NCBI RefSeq assembly: GCF_000019165.1
Contig: NC_010337.2
Span: 351,501-415,500, forward strand
Reading direction: 5' to 3'
Origin: Heliomicrobium modesticaldum Ice1
GTDB lineage: Bacteria > Bacillota > Desulfitobacteriia > Heliobacteriales > Heliobacteriaceae
DNA length: 64,000 nt
The position numbers and the translations under genes were made by a program. Positions within the stretch are counted from its first letter, which is position 1; each line of letters begins with the position of its first letter. The notes under the pieces are model-generated. The model was not told the DNA's origin. It saw only the letters and a list, made by a program, of their open reading frames with translations, and made no database searches. Below are positions 34,148 through 41,902 of this stretch, piece by piece.

Positions 34148-35758
34148 GTGGAACACGGTCTCCTTTACATCATGTTGGCCTTTTATCTCGGCGCCACGGT
34201 GCTCCTCGGCTATCTGGGCTACCGGCACACGCGCTCGTCGAAGGACTACCTCATCGCCGGCGGCAATATCCATCCCTTTCTGATGGCCTTGGCCTACGGC
34301 TCCACCTTCATCTCCACCTCGGCCATCGTCGGTTTCGGCGGCGCCGCCGGCGTCTACGGCATGAGCCTGTTGTGGCTCACCGTCTTCAACATCTTCGTGG
34401 GCATCTTCATCGCCTTCGTCTTCTATGGCGTCAAGACGCGCAAGCTGGCCCACCAACTGGGCGTGCACACCTTCCCCGAGTTTCTCGGCGCCCGCTTCTC
34501 ATCGCCCTTCATCCGCAACTTCTCGGCCGGCGTCATCGCCCTCTCCATGCCCCTCTACGCGGCGGCCGTCATGATCGGCGGCGCCCGCTACATGGAAGAG
34601 GCCATGCAGCTCAACTACACCACCTCCATGATCATCTTCGCCGTCATCGTCCTGGCCTACGTCTTCTTCGGCGGCCTGCGGGGGGTCATCTACAACGACG
34701 CCCTACAGAGTTCCATCATGTTCATCGGCATGGGTGTCTTACTCTACCTCACCTACGACAAGCTGGGCGGCGTCGTGACGGCCCATGAAAAGCTGAGCGC
34801 CCTCAAAGACCTGGTACCCCAGGCCCTGGCGGCGAAAGGCCACCTGGGCTGGACGGCCATGCCCCGGTTCGGTTCCGAGATCTGGTGGTTCGTCGTCTCC
34901 ACCCTCGTCCTCGGCGTCGGCATCGGCGTCCTGGCCCAGCCCCAGTTGGCCGTCCGCTACATGACCGTCTCCGGCAAAAAAGAGATTTACCGCGCTTTGA
35001 GCGTCGGCGGCGTCTTCATCCTCTTCATGACCGGCACGGCCTTCACCGTCGGCGCCCTCTCCAATGTCTACTTCATGGAGCAATCGGGCAAACTCGCCCT
35101 GGCGGCCACAGCCGTGGGCGGCGCAGCGCCGAACGTTGACAAGATCATCCCCCTCTTCATCACCCAGGCCATGCCCGAGTGGATCATGTACCTCTTCCTG
35201 CTCTCGCTCATGGCGGCGGCCATGTCCACCCTGAGCGGCCAGTTCCACCTCATCGCCACGTCGCTCACCTATGACCTCAACCCGAAGGCCAAAAAGGGCG
35301 ATCAAAAAACCCTCCTCTGGGCGCGCGTCGGCACCGTCATCGGCTTCACCCTCACCCTGTTGCTGGCGCTCCAGCTTCCGCCGAGCATCATCGCCATCGC
35401 CACGGCCCTTTTCTTCGGCATGTGCGCATCCGCCTTTTTACCCATGTACACGGCCGCCCTCTACTGGCCGAAGGTGACGCCGGCCGGGGCGACCTGGAGC
35501 ATGATCTCGGCCACCGTCACCTACCTCGTCCTCGTCCTCTTCGTCCATGAAAAAGAAGCGGCCATCTTCGGCGTCTGCCAACAGCTCTTCGGCGCCAAAA
35601 CCCTGGCGGCGGCGCCCTGGACCTACATCGACCCTATGGTGATCAGCCTGCCCGTCAGCGCCGTCGTCCTCGTCGCCGTCAGCCTGATGACGCAAAAGGC
35701 CGCCCAAGCGGACACTACTCTTCTCCCCAAGTCTGCTCCGAGACAGCGGCAACTGTGA
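34148..35758 (+). CDS. Sodium:solute symporter (SSS family), T-box controlled
   Basis: 536 aa with about 13 membrane helices. The SSS family is recognised from GYLGYRHTRSSKDYLIAGG near the N-terminus, STFISTSAIVGFGGAAGVYG, the GGLRGVIYNDALQ segment and the later LMAAAMSTLSGQFHLIATSL. It would import a solute with Na+. The upstream leader reads a Phe specifier, so an aromatic amino acid is the likely cargo, by inference only. The start is GTG behind GGGAGGG. The micro-subunit gene ends 153 nt upstream. Confidence 0.92.
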   Translation: MEHGLLYIMLAFYLGATVLLGYLGYRHTRSSKDYLIAGGNIHPFLMALAYGSTFISTSAIVGFGGAAGVYGMSLLWLTVFNIFVGIFIAFVFYGVKTRKLAHQLGVHTFPEFLGARFSSPFIRNFSAGVIALSMPLYAAAVMIGGARYMEEAMQLNYTTSMIIFAVIVLAYVFFGGLRGVIYNDALQSSIMFIGMGVLLYLTYDKLGGVVTAHEKLSALKDLVPQALAAKGHLGWTAMPRFGSEIWWFVVSTLVLGVGIGVLAQPQLAVRYMTVSGKKEIYRALSVGGVFILFMTGTAFTVGALSNVYFMEQSGKLALAATAVGGAAPNVDKIIPLFITQAMPEWIMYLFLLSLMAAAMSTLSGQFHLIATSLTYDLNPKAKKGDQKTLLWARVGTVIGFTLTLLLALQLPPSIIAIATALFFGMCASAFLPMYTAALYWPKVTPAGATWSMISATVTYLVLVLFVHEKEAAIFGVCQQLFGAKTLAAAPWTYIDPMVISLPVSAVVLVAVSLMTQKAAQADTTLLPKSAPRQRQL

Positions 35759-35813
35759 AGAAAGTGGGACAATAAAAGACAAAAAGACTGCTGTTTCTTA
35801 ACAGCAGCCTCTA

Positions 35814-35844
35814 GCAGGGCATTTGGCCCTGCTTTTCTTTTTTC
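35814..35844 (+). terminator. Terminator of the symporter operon
   Basis: GCAGGGC-atttg-GCCCTGC (35814-35832) is followed by TTTTCTTTTTT. A second small hairpin (CTGCTGT/ACAGCAG) lies just upstream. Confidence 0.85.
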
Positions 35845-35865
35845 ATTTATGAATTCCTAACCCGA

Positions 35866-36156
35866 TTAAGGACCAAATAATAAGGTTCCAACAGCCCAAT
35901 AGAAGTGTGAAAAAAGGAAAAGTGCTGCGTTGGAAATCATGCCCCATTTCGCGTACTTATCCTTGCTATTACGGTATCCCAGATAACCAACAACAAATCC
36001 GATCGGACCTAAAATCATGGGAAAGAAAACTGCCCATCGAAGAAATGACGTGAGACTCAATGAAACAGGCTGAATAAAGAAATTTAAGATGAGTAACCCA
36101 AGTAATGTAGCAACACCAACCGATGTGTACCCTAAAAAGCCTTTTTTTAACTCCAT
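35866..36156 (-). CDS. Small membrane protein, unknown
   Basis: 96 aa with three membrane helices (VGVATLLGLLILNFFI, AVFFPMILGPIGFVVGYLGY and a C-terminal ALFLFSHFYWAVGTLLF). GGGAGG precedes the ATG. Its lower GC than the flanks may mean recent arrival. No family recognised. Confidence 0.65.
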   Translation of the reverse strand: MELKKGFLGYTSVGVATLLGLLILNFFIQPVSLSLTSFLRWAVFFPMILGPIGFVVGYLGYRNSKDKYAKWGMISNAALFLFSHFYWAVGTLLFGP

Positions 36157-36266
36157 TTAGCATACCTCCCAATTCAATCCTACTATGGTAAAGTGAATTT
36201 GTAAAGACTAACTTATAATTGACTGTAACGACAAAAAATGATAATATTGCCATCGTTAAGAGGTAA

Positions 36267-36290
36267 AACGCCTGTTCATGCAGGCGTTTT
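36267..36290 (-). terminator. Bidirectional stem-loop terminator
   Basis: AACGCCTG pairs with CAGGCGTT around a 6-nt loop. T runs follow on both strands; on the minus strand it ends the 94-aa gene at 36321. Confidence 0.7.
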
Positions 36291-36320
36291 TTCAATACTG
36301 CTCAGATAACCATGAAACCC

Positions 36321-36605
36321 TCACCGTAGGGGGAATGGATCGCTAGTTATATAGGCCAAGTGGCGCGCCAAGATTTCCAGTTGCTTCTCGATGCTGACCA
36401 CGCGGGCTTCCAGTTCTTTGACCTGCCCTTTGAGTCCGATTACTTCCACCGCTATGACAGACCAATGCTCCGCGTGAGCCTCTCCAGCCGCCTCTGTTCG
36501 ATCCGCCACAACCTTCGGTTCAGTTGCTTTGTGCATGTTGAGTGAATCTGCAATTCCTCTAACATTCGTTGTGTCTGAGATACCTGTGATCATTGCCCGT
36601 TCCAT
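36321..36605 (-). CDS. Small coiled-coil hypothetical protein
   Basis: 94 aa. The C-terminal half is a coiled coil with heptad-like spacing (IGLKGQVKELEARVVSIEKQ then LEILARHLAYI). No membrane segment or Cys. A purine-rich ribosome site (GGGGGAGAGGGA) precedes the ATG. Function not recognised; the pattern recalls small structural or phage-tail-associated proteins, without direct evidence. Confidence 0.55.
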   Translation of the reverse strand: MERAMITGISDTTNVRGIADSLNMHKATEPKVVADRTEAAGEAHAEHWSVIAVEVIGLKGQVKELEARVVSIEKQLEILARHLAYITSDPFPLR

Positions 36606-36740
36606 TGAAGTCCCTCTCCCCCCGGCGCGCCGGGTATCGAGAAGCGCGCCTACAGGAATATATGCGACGACCGGCCCGCTATTCCCAATGAATCCCCTAT
36701 TGACGAGAAGGAACTTCCCGGTTATACTAACATTTGTCTT

Positions 36741-36817
36741 CGGGGCGTAGCTCAGTTTGGTAGAGCGCTACCTTGGGGTGGTAGAGGCCGCACGTTCAAA
36801 TCGTGTCGCTCCGACCA
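36741..36817 (+). tRNA. tRNA-Pro (anticodon GGG)
   Basis: Full cloverleaf: acceptor CGGGGCG/CGCTCCG, D arm AGCTCAGTTTGGTAGAGC, anticodon stem CTACC/GGTAG with loop TTGGGGT (anticodon GGG), T arm with GTTCAAATC, and encoded CCA. Confidence 0.95.
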
Positions 36818-36824
36818 TGTGTCT

Positions 36825-36910
36825 GGAGGGGTTCCCGAGTGGCTAAAGGGAGCAGACTGTAAATCTGCCGTCTGACGACTTCGTAGGTTCGAATCCTACC
36901 CCCTCCACCA
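36825..36910 (+). tRNA. tRNA-Tyr (anticodon GTA)
   Basis: Class II tRNA with a long variable arm: acceptor GGAGGGG/CCCCTCC, anticodon loop CTGTAAA (GTA), T arm GTTCGAATC and encoded CCA. It lies 7 nt after tRNA-Pro, so both are probably one transcript. Confidence 0.95.
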
Positions 36911-36923
36911 CTTAGCGAATTGA

Positions 36924-36952
36924 CCCGTGCCGTTTGCGGCGCGGGTTTTTTG
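36924..36952 (+). terminator. Terminator of the tRNA pair
   Basis: CCCGTGCCG-tttg-CGGCGCGGG with one T-G pair is followed by TTTTTTG. Confidence 0.9.
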
Positions 36953-37922
36953 CTTTTTTATAACTTTTTTATAACTTCTTTGCTTTTTAAACCCCTTGCC
37001 CTTCCCCCTTTCCTTTGTCCCTGCCCTTGCCAGGCGTACGGAAGCTTGATGAAAAACAAAGACCGGAGCATGCCTTGCCTCCGGTCCTGACCCTTTCCAC
37101 CTTCATTCACGCTGGCTACCGACCGCGTGCATTCAGTTGTCAAAGATAGACCGGCCTTCCCCCTGCGGGGCGTCGTTCCGCTGGGGAACGCGACTGCCGG
37201 GGTATCGCTGCTGGGCGGGGCAGAAAGCAGGTCATCCGTCATTCTTCAAATGCGCCACCTCTTTTGCTCCGGTCCGGCTGCCTTGTCCTCACTCTTGGGC
37301 GCTCGTTCCTCGGTCCACATTCCATCACCCCGCCGTCCATGGCCTATCGGGGCTACGTTTCCGCCGTCTCCCACTCCCGCTGGCGCGGGGTCCCGCTCTG
37401 AAGCGGTCCGAAAACGCCGATGAGACCGCTGGAACGGAGCCGACCGGCTACTTGATTCCCACCTCCCCCGGTTTCCCCGGAGGCCCCTGGGCGTCTGCCC
37501 CAGACTTCCCGCCATTCCCGCCGTCGAAGCGGCCCAACTTGAACGCAATCCCGGGTCATGCGTGCAGCCCTTCATTCGACTGGGGACTCACTCGTTTTCA
37601 CCGGATCCACCGTAGCCTCCCGTCATTCCCCTCCGTTGCAGCAGAACCGATGTCCACCAAGGCGCGGGCAAGCGGACAGACACCAGCCTGCTTAGCCCAA
37701 TGGAATCTCCTCCTCTCTGATAAATCTACCAATCTATTCTCTATTTTCTATTATTTTCCTTCTTTTGGTTTAAAATGTTCATTGTTTTTTTCTATACCGT
37801 CCTGGCACAGTCAGCGACAACCCTGTCTCATTCGATCAGGAAAAAGGGTACGCCTTTGCTGTCATACCCATCCGTGGTAAAATGTTAAGGGAAAGAAAAA
37901 CCATCATAGACGAGGGAAGACA
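36953..37922. other. 970-bp region without a convincing gene
   Basis: Long frames exist on both strands but have Arg/Pro/Gly-rich composition, no ribosome site of note and no recognisable motif. The sequence is GC-rich to about 37650 and AT-rich after that. The minus strand carries a clear terminator at 37050-37086, so a minus-strand transcript of up to about 600 nt, possibly an RNA, may end there. A short minus-strand frame near 37460-37530 has a collagen-like GPPGKPGEVGIK segment but no start with a ribosome site. Confidence 0.45.
37050..37086 (-). terminator. Orphan minus-strand terminator
   Basis: GACCGGAG pairs with CTCCGGTC (37061-37068 with 37079-37086), followed on the minus strand by TTTGTTTTTC. 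No annotated gene lies upstream of it on that strand. Confidence 0.7.
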
Positions 37923-38735
37923 ATGCGCGTATACGCCTTGGTGGGTCCCAGCGGCACCGGCAAAAGCCACCGGGCCATCCGGCTCGCCGCCGAACTCCAC
38001 TGTCAGGTGATCATCGACGACGGCCTGATCATTGAAGAAAACCGCATCCTCGCCGGCACGACGGCCAAACGGTCGTCCACCCGCCTGGGCGCCATTAAAA
38101 CCGCTCTTTTTCAGGAGCAGGAACACCGGGACGAAGCGGTGCAGGCGCTGTTGCGTTGCGCGCCAAAGGGGGTCCTGATCCTGGGCACTTCCGAAGGAAT
38201 GGTAGAAAAGATCGCCGCCCGCCTGAAACTGCCGGCGATTGAGAAGATCATCTACATCCACGACATCGCTTCCTCCAATGAGATCCGCAAAGCCCGCTAC
38301 AACCGGGCCCATCACGGTCGCCACGTCGTCCCCGCCCCCGCTCTGGAAGTGACCCGGAATTGGACCGACGCTCTGATCAACCCGGTGAAGGTCTTCTTCC
38401 AGAAGAAAGGCTCCGAGCGCAAGACCTGGGCCGAACAGTCTGTCGTCCGCCCCACCTTCACCTCCTTGGGCAACCTGTCCATCTCCACCCCGGCCATCGT
38501 CGCCGGCATCACCCACCAGGTGCAGGAAGTGCCCGGCGTGGCCGATGTGGGCAGCATCAGCATCAGCCATGGCGACGACGGCGTCACCGTCCGCCTCCCC
38601 ATCACCGCCGTCTACGGGCAGCCCCTCCATGTGCTGGGTCGCAAGGTGCAGCGCCTCGCTTTCGACATCCTGGAGAATATGGGTATCTCCGTGTTGGCCG
38701 TCGATGTGACGATTGAGAAGCTGGTCATGAAATAG
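37923..38735 (+). CDS. P-loop NTPase fused to an Asp23/Gls24-like domain
   Basis: 270 aa. The N-terminal part is a small P-loop NTPase: MRVYALVGPSGTGKSHRAIR holds Walker A at residues 8-15, with VIIDDGLIIEENRI after it. From about residue 165 the protein reads as an Asp23/Gls24 domain (GNLSISTPAIVAGITHQVQE, GVADVGSISI, VTVRLPITAVYGQPLHVLG). Asp23 proteins are envelope-stress proteins of Gram-positives; joining one to an NTPase suggests an envelope-linked switch. No membrane helix is seen. GAGGGAAG precedes the ATG. Confidence 0.8.
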   Translation: MRVYALVGPSGTGKSHRAIRLAAELHCQVIIDDGLIIEENRILAGTTAKRSSTRLGAIKTALFQEQEHRDEAVQALLRCAPKGVLILGTSEGMVEKIAARLKLPAIEKIIYIHDIASSNEIRKARYNRAHHGRHVVPAPALEVTRNWTDALINPVKVFFQKKGSERKTWAEQSVVRPTFTSLGNLSISTPAIVAGITHQVQEVPGVADVGSISISHGDDGVTVRLPITAVYGQPLHVLGRKVQRLAFDILENMGISVLAVDVTIEKLVMK

Positions 38736-38749
38736 CAGGTCGCTCAATG

Positions 38750-38793
38750 AAAAAACCCCTCCGCAGGATCGCTGATCCTGAAGGGGTTTTTCA
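38750..38793. terminator. Bidirectional terminator
   Basis: AACCCCT and CAGGATC arms pair with GATCCTG and AGGGGTT; T runs lie on both sides. It serves the NTPase/Asp23 gene on the plus strand and bioA on the minus strand. Confidence 0.85.
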
Positions 38794-38899
38794 CTTTTTA
38801 TGCCCCCCTCCGCCGTCATCCGGATGGGCGTTTGTGCAGATCATCCAGTTCGCCGCGCTATGTCGCTTCCTGAATCTTCTCGGAAGCTTCTGCGGCTTT

Positions 38900-40303
38900 T
38901 CATACCGTCATTTCGGACATGACAGCGCCAATCGATTCATAGGTCACTTGCAGCAACTGATCCAGTTCGCTGTCGCTCATGCCCAAGATCGGCATCAGGA
39001 CGAGCACGTCGCCAAGGGGTCGCAGGATGACGCCACGCCTGCGCGCCTCCAGGATCACCCGGTGCCCCATCCGCAGCGCCGGCGCGAAGGGTTCCTTGGT
39101 CGCCTTGTCCTTCACCAGTTCGATGCCGATCATGAACCCCCGCTGGCGCACATCGCCCACATGGGGGAGAGCATGAAAGTGTTCCAGCCCCTGACGGAGC
39201 CGCTCGATCTTACCTTGCAGCCCTTCGATCACACAATCCCGCTCGAAGATCTCGAGGTTGGCCAGGGCGGCGGCGCAGGCCAGCGGGTTGCCCGTGTAGC
39301 TGTGACCGTGAAAGAAGGTCTTGTATTCGCTGTACTCGCCCAAGAAGGCTTCATAGATCTTTTCCGTAGCCAGCGTGGCTGCCAGAGGGAGGTAGCCGCC
39401 GGTGATGCCCTTCGCCAGGCACATCAGATCCGGTGAGACCCCCTCCTGTTCACAGGCGAAAAGGCTTCCCGTGCGGCCGAAGCCGACAGCCACTTCATCG
39501 GCGATCAGGAGGACATCGCATTCGGTGCAGCGTTCGCGCACGGCGCGAAGGTATCCCGGCGGGGCGGTGATGATGCCGGCCGCCCCCTGGACCAAAGGCT
39601 CGATGACGACAGCGGCCAGTTCGTCCTTGTGGGCGCTGATGAGGCGGTCAAATTCCTCCAGACAGGCAAAGCCGCATTCCCCTGCTTCCCGGCCCATGGG
39701 GCAGCGGTAACAATAAGGGGCAGGCGCTTTCAGGCTCTGAAACAGCAAGGGCCGGTACAGCGAATGGAAGAGATCCATGCCGCCGAGGCTGACGGAGCCG
39801 ATGGTATCGCCGTGATAGGCCCCGCTGAACGTTAAAAACCGCTGTTTGCCCCGCTTCCTTGTATCCGGCTGCTGCTGCCAGTACTGAAAGGCCATTTTCA
39901 AGGCGATCTCCACCGACGTGGCTCCAGAATCAGAGTAAAAGACCCGGCTGAGGCCCTCGGGGGTGATCCGGACCAGTTCCTTCGCCAGTCGGGTGGCCGG
40001 GACGTTGGATAGGCCCAGCAGGGTCGAGTGAGACACCTGCTCCGCCTGGCTGCGGATCGCCTCGTTGATCTCTTTGCGGTTGTGACCGTGGACTGTCACC
40101 CAGAGCGATGAGATGCCGTCCAGGTACTTGCGGCCTTGCGTGTCAAAAAGGTAGCTGCCCTCGCCGCGCTCGATGATCAGGTTGTCTTCCCGACAGTACT
40201 CGCGCATTTGGGTAAAGGGGTGCCATAGGTACCTTTTGTCCAACTCCTGAAGGTCTTCGCAACCTGTGTTGGCTGGGATTTTTTCAAGGTCTATCGATTG
40301 CAT
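38900..40303 (-). CDS. bioA: Adenosylmethionine-8-amino-7-oxononanoate aminotransferase
   Basis: 467 aa, PLP fold type I. Key segments: LWHPFTQM near the N-terminus (the BioA signature), FYSDSGATSVEIALKMAFQYW, TFSGAYHGDTIGSVSLGG, LLIADEVAVGFGRTG and the PLP-lysine in CLAKGITGGYLPLAATLAT. It makes 7,8-diaminopelargonate using SAM as amino donor, the step before BioD. GAGGAGG precedes ATG 40303, and the 5' end overlaps bioD by 20 nt, so the two are translationally coupled. Confidence 0.96.
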   Translation of the reverse strand: MQSIDLEKIPANTGCEDLQELDKRYLWHPFTQMREYCREDNLIIERGEGSYLFDTQGRKYLDGISSLWVTVHGHNRKEINEAIRSQAEQVSHSTLLGLSNVPATRLAKELVRITPEGLSRVFYSDSGATSVEIALKMAFQYWQQQPDTRKRGKQRFLTFSGAYHGDTIGSVSLGGMDLFHSLYRPLLFQSLKAPAPYCYRCPMGREAGECGFACLEEFDRLISAHKDELAAVVIEPLVQGAAGIITAPPGYLRAVRERCTECDVLLIADEVAVGFGRTGSLFACEQEGVSPDLMCLAKGITGGYLPLAATLATEKIYEAFLGEYSEYKTFFHGHSYTGNPLACAAALANLEIFERDCVIEGLQGKIERLRQGLEHFHALPHVGDVRQRGFMIGIELVKDKATKEPFAPALRMGHRVILEARRRGVILRPLGDVLVLMPILGMSDSELDQLLQVTYESIGAVMSEMTV

Positions 40304-41027
40304 GCCGTGCGGCCTCCTCTGTAAGCTTGTGGATATCCAACTGCGCCGCCAGAAGGCGGCAGTACTCTGCAAAGAGACCGGCCTGGCTGATATCGCCCAT
40401 ATGGGGCAGCCTGGCGAGGATGGGTATCCCCGTCATGCGACGGATCATCTCCGGGCTGGTCTGCTCGGCCAGGTCCGGTGTCACCGACGCGCCGTTCAGG
40501 ATGATCCCCAGAAGGGGAATCCCCTTTTCCCGCGCATAGCGGACCGTCAGGACGGTATGGTTGATCGTGCCCAGCCCCGCCCGCCCGACGATGAGCAGGG
40601 GCAGCCTCCACCGGCAAGCCAAATCGGCCATGGTAAAGTCCGGCGTCGTGAGGGGCACGGCCAAACCGCCGGCACCTTCGACAAGCACCATATCGCACCT
40701 GTTTGCCAGCCGCCAAAGGAATTGATCGAGTACGTCAAGGTCTACAGGCTGGTCGGACAACGCTGCCGCAACGGCGGGAGCCAGCGGCGCTTCATAACAG
40801 ACCGGACTCAGCCAATCATCAGGCAAGTCGATCTCCAGGTTGCGGCGATAAAAGGCCAGGTCTTCCCGAAAAAAGCCCCCCTCAGTCAGCGGCGCGCCTG
40901 TCTGCACCGGCTTAAAGGGAACAGCCCTGATTTTGACAGCAGTCATCACCTTGCAAAGCGCCGCAGTGACGACTGTCTTTCCCACACCAGTATCCGTACC
41001 GGTGACAAAGATGCCCCCATGCAACAT
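40284..41027 (-). CDS. bioD: Dethiobiotin synthetase
   Basis: 247 aa. The P-loop GTDTGVGKTVVTAAL is at residues 9-23, and the VLVEGAGGLAVPL segment near residue 115 is the family's metal/substrate motif. It closes the ureido ring of dethiobiotin from diaminopelargonate, CO2 and ATP. It is the middle gene of bioY-bioD-bioA; no bioB or bioF is in the window. Confidence 0.96.
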   Translation of the reverse strand: MLHGGIFVTGTDTGVGKTVVTAALCKVMTAVKIRAVPFKPVQTGAPLTEGGFFREDLAFYRRNLEIDLPDDWLSPVCYEAPLAPAVAAALSDQPVDLDVLDQFLWRLANRCDMVLVEGAGGLAVPLTTPDFTMADLACRWRLPLLIVGRAGLGTINHTVLTVRYAREKGIPLLGIILNGASVTPDLAEQTSPEMIRRMTGIPILARLPHMGDISQAGLFAEYCRLLAAQLDIHKLTEEAARHAIDRP

Positions 41028-41076
41028 CCATCCCTGCTTTCCTCACCACTTGCCTGTCTTTACGCCGTCACTTGCA

Positions 41077-41120
41077 CTTCTCTTTGCCATCGTTTGCGCT
41101 TCTCTTCGCCATCGTTTGCG
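41077..41120. repeat. Two tandem 22-bp repeats between bioD and bioY
   Basis: The unit CTTCTCTT(T/C)GCCATCGTTTGCG occurs twice in direct succession (41077-41098 and 41099-41120) with one mismatch, followed by a partial third start. Confidence 0.85.
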
Positions 41121-41126
41121 CTTCTA

Positions 41127-41723
41127 TTACGCCTGCGCCTCTTCCTTGACGCCTTCCTCCACAAAAAGGGCCTTTCCCCTTGTTCCCCGCAAGACCCACA
41201 GCTTGACCCCGATATAAGCCGCTGCGCCGCTCAGCAGGATGTCTCCCGGCAAAGGGAGCAAGATGCCGTACAACAGGGTGTTCCAAAGGGTGATCGACTT
41301 GGCAAGGACCAGGTTCATGATCCCGTAGAGGTAGAGGGCGCCGATGCCGTAGATGACGGCCAGCCCGGCCATAGCCGCCCCAAAGAAGGGGAGAATGCTT
41401 GCCTTTTCCTGCCTCTCCGTCAATCGACCGATAAGCCAGGCGCCCAGGGCAAAGCCGATCAGATATCCGAAAGTCGGCTTGAGCACATACCCCGGCCCTC
41501 CCCCTTCAGCAAAGACGGGCAGGCCGATGAGGCCGATACCGATGTAGACCAACTGGCTGGCCAGGCCCATACGGCTGCCCAGAACGATACCAGCCATGGC
41601 GACGAACAGGTACTGCAAGGTAAAGGGAACAAAAGGCACAGGAACCTTGATGAAGGCGCCTGCCGCCGTCAATGCGGCAAAGAGCGCCACCTGCGCCATC
41701 TCTCGCGGTGTCCAACCCACCAT
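41127..41723 (-). CDS. bioY: Biotin transporter BioY (ECF S component)
   Basis: 198 aa with six membrane helices. The BioY family shows in ALFAALTAAGAFIKVPVPFV, PFTLQYLFVAMAGIVLGSR and FAEGGGPGYVLKPTFGYLIG. It binds and imports biotin, alone or with an ECF module. AAAGGAGG precedes the ATG. A BirA operator and a good promoter lie directly upstream, so biotin probably represses the whole bioYDA unit. Confidence 0.95.
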   Translation of the reverse strand: MVGWTPREMAQVALFAALTAAGAFIKVPVPFVPFTLQYLFVAMAGIVLGSRMGLASQLVYIGIGLIGLPVFAEGGGPGYVLKPTFGYLIGFALGAWLIGRLTERQEKASILPFFGAAMAGLAVIYGIGALYLYGIMNLVLAKSITLWNTLLYGILLPLPGDILLSGAAAYIGVKLWVLRGTRGKALFVEEGVKEEAQA

Positions 41724-41736
41724 GATTGCCTCCTTT

Positions 41737-41769
41737 TTGTCGACTTTCTTTATGTATATTGGTTGACAA
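41737..41769. promoter_or_regulatory. BirA (biotin repressor) operator
   Basis: TTGTCGACT-N15-GGTTGACAA fits the BirA consensus TTGTTAACC-N15-GGTTAACAA, with the right half at eight of nine and the spacing exact. It lies between the -10 box and the ribosome site of bioY, a roadblock position. Confidence 0.85.
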
Positions 41770-41773
41770 ATAT

Positions 41774-41802
41774 ACTGTACTGACTACCATCTTTTATGTC
41801 AA
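41774..41802 (-). promoter_or_regulatory. Promoter of bioYDA
   Basis: On the minus strand TTGACA (41802-41797) and TACAGT (41779-41774) are exactly 17 nt apart, immediately upstream of the BirA operator. Confidence 0.75.
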
Positions 41803-41840
41803 CCGTATATTTTTATTAGGTTCACAATCAGGACGCAAAC

Positions 41841-41872
41841 AACCCTGACCGGCAGCTTGAGCGGTCAGGGTT
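41841..41872 (-). terminator. Terminator of tex
   Basis: An 11-bp perfect stem (41841-41851 with 41862-41872) lies 31 nt past the tex stop; T-rich sequence follows on both strands. Confidence 0.7.
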
Positions 41873-41902
41873 TTGTTTTAACGGGACTTGCGCCGGCCTG
41901 TT

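Noticed and set aside
37137-37880. A 247-codon plus-strand frame
   Set aside because: Pro/Arg/Ser-rich composition, no ribosome site, no domain, and competing frames of similar quality on the other strand.
41077-41120. CRISPR-like repeat
   Set aside because: Only two adjoining 22-bp units without spacers; a simple tandem duplication.
40266-41783. A 505-codon plus-strand frame
   Set aside because: Antisense of bioD and bioY; no motif of its own.
41761-41804. GGTTGACA and TGTCAACC 28 nt apart as the biotin operator
   Set aside because: The spacing and order are wrong for BirA; the upstream arm is the -35 box, and the correct N15 site lies at 41737-41769.
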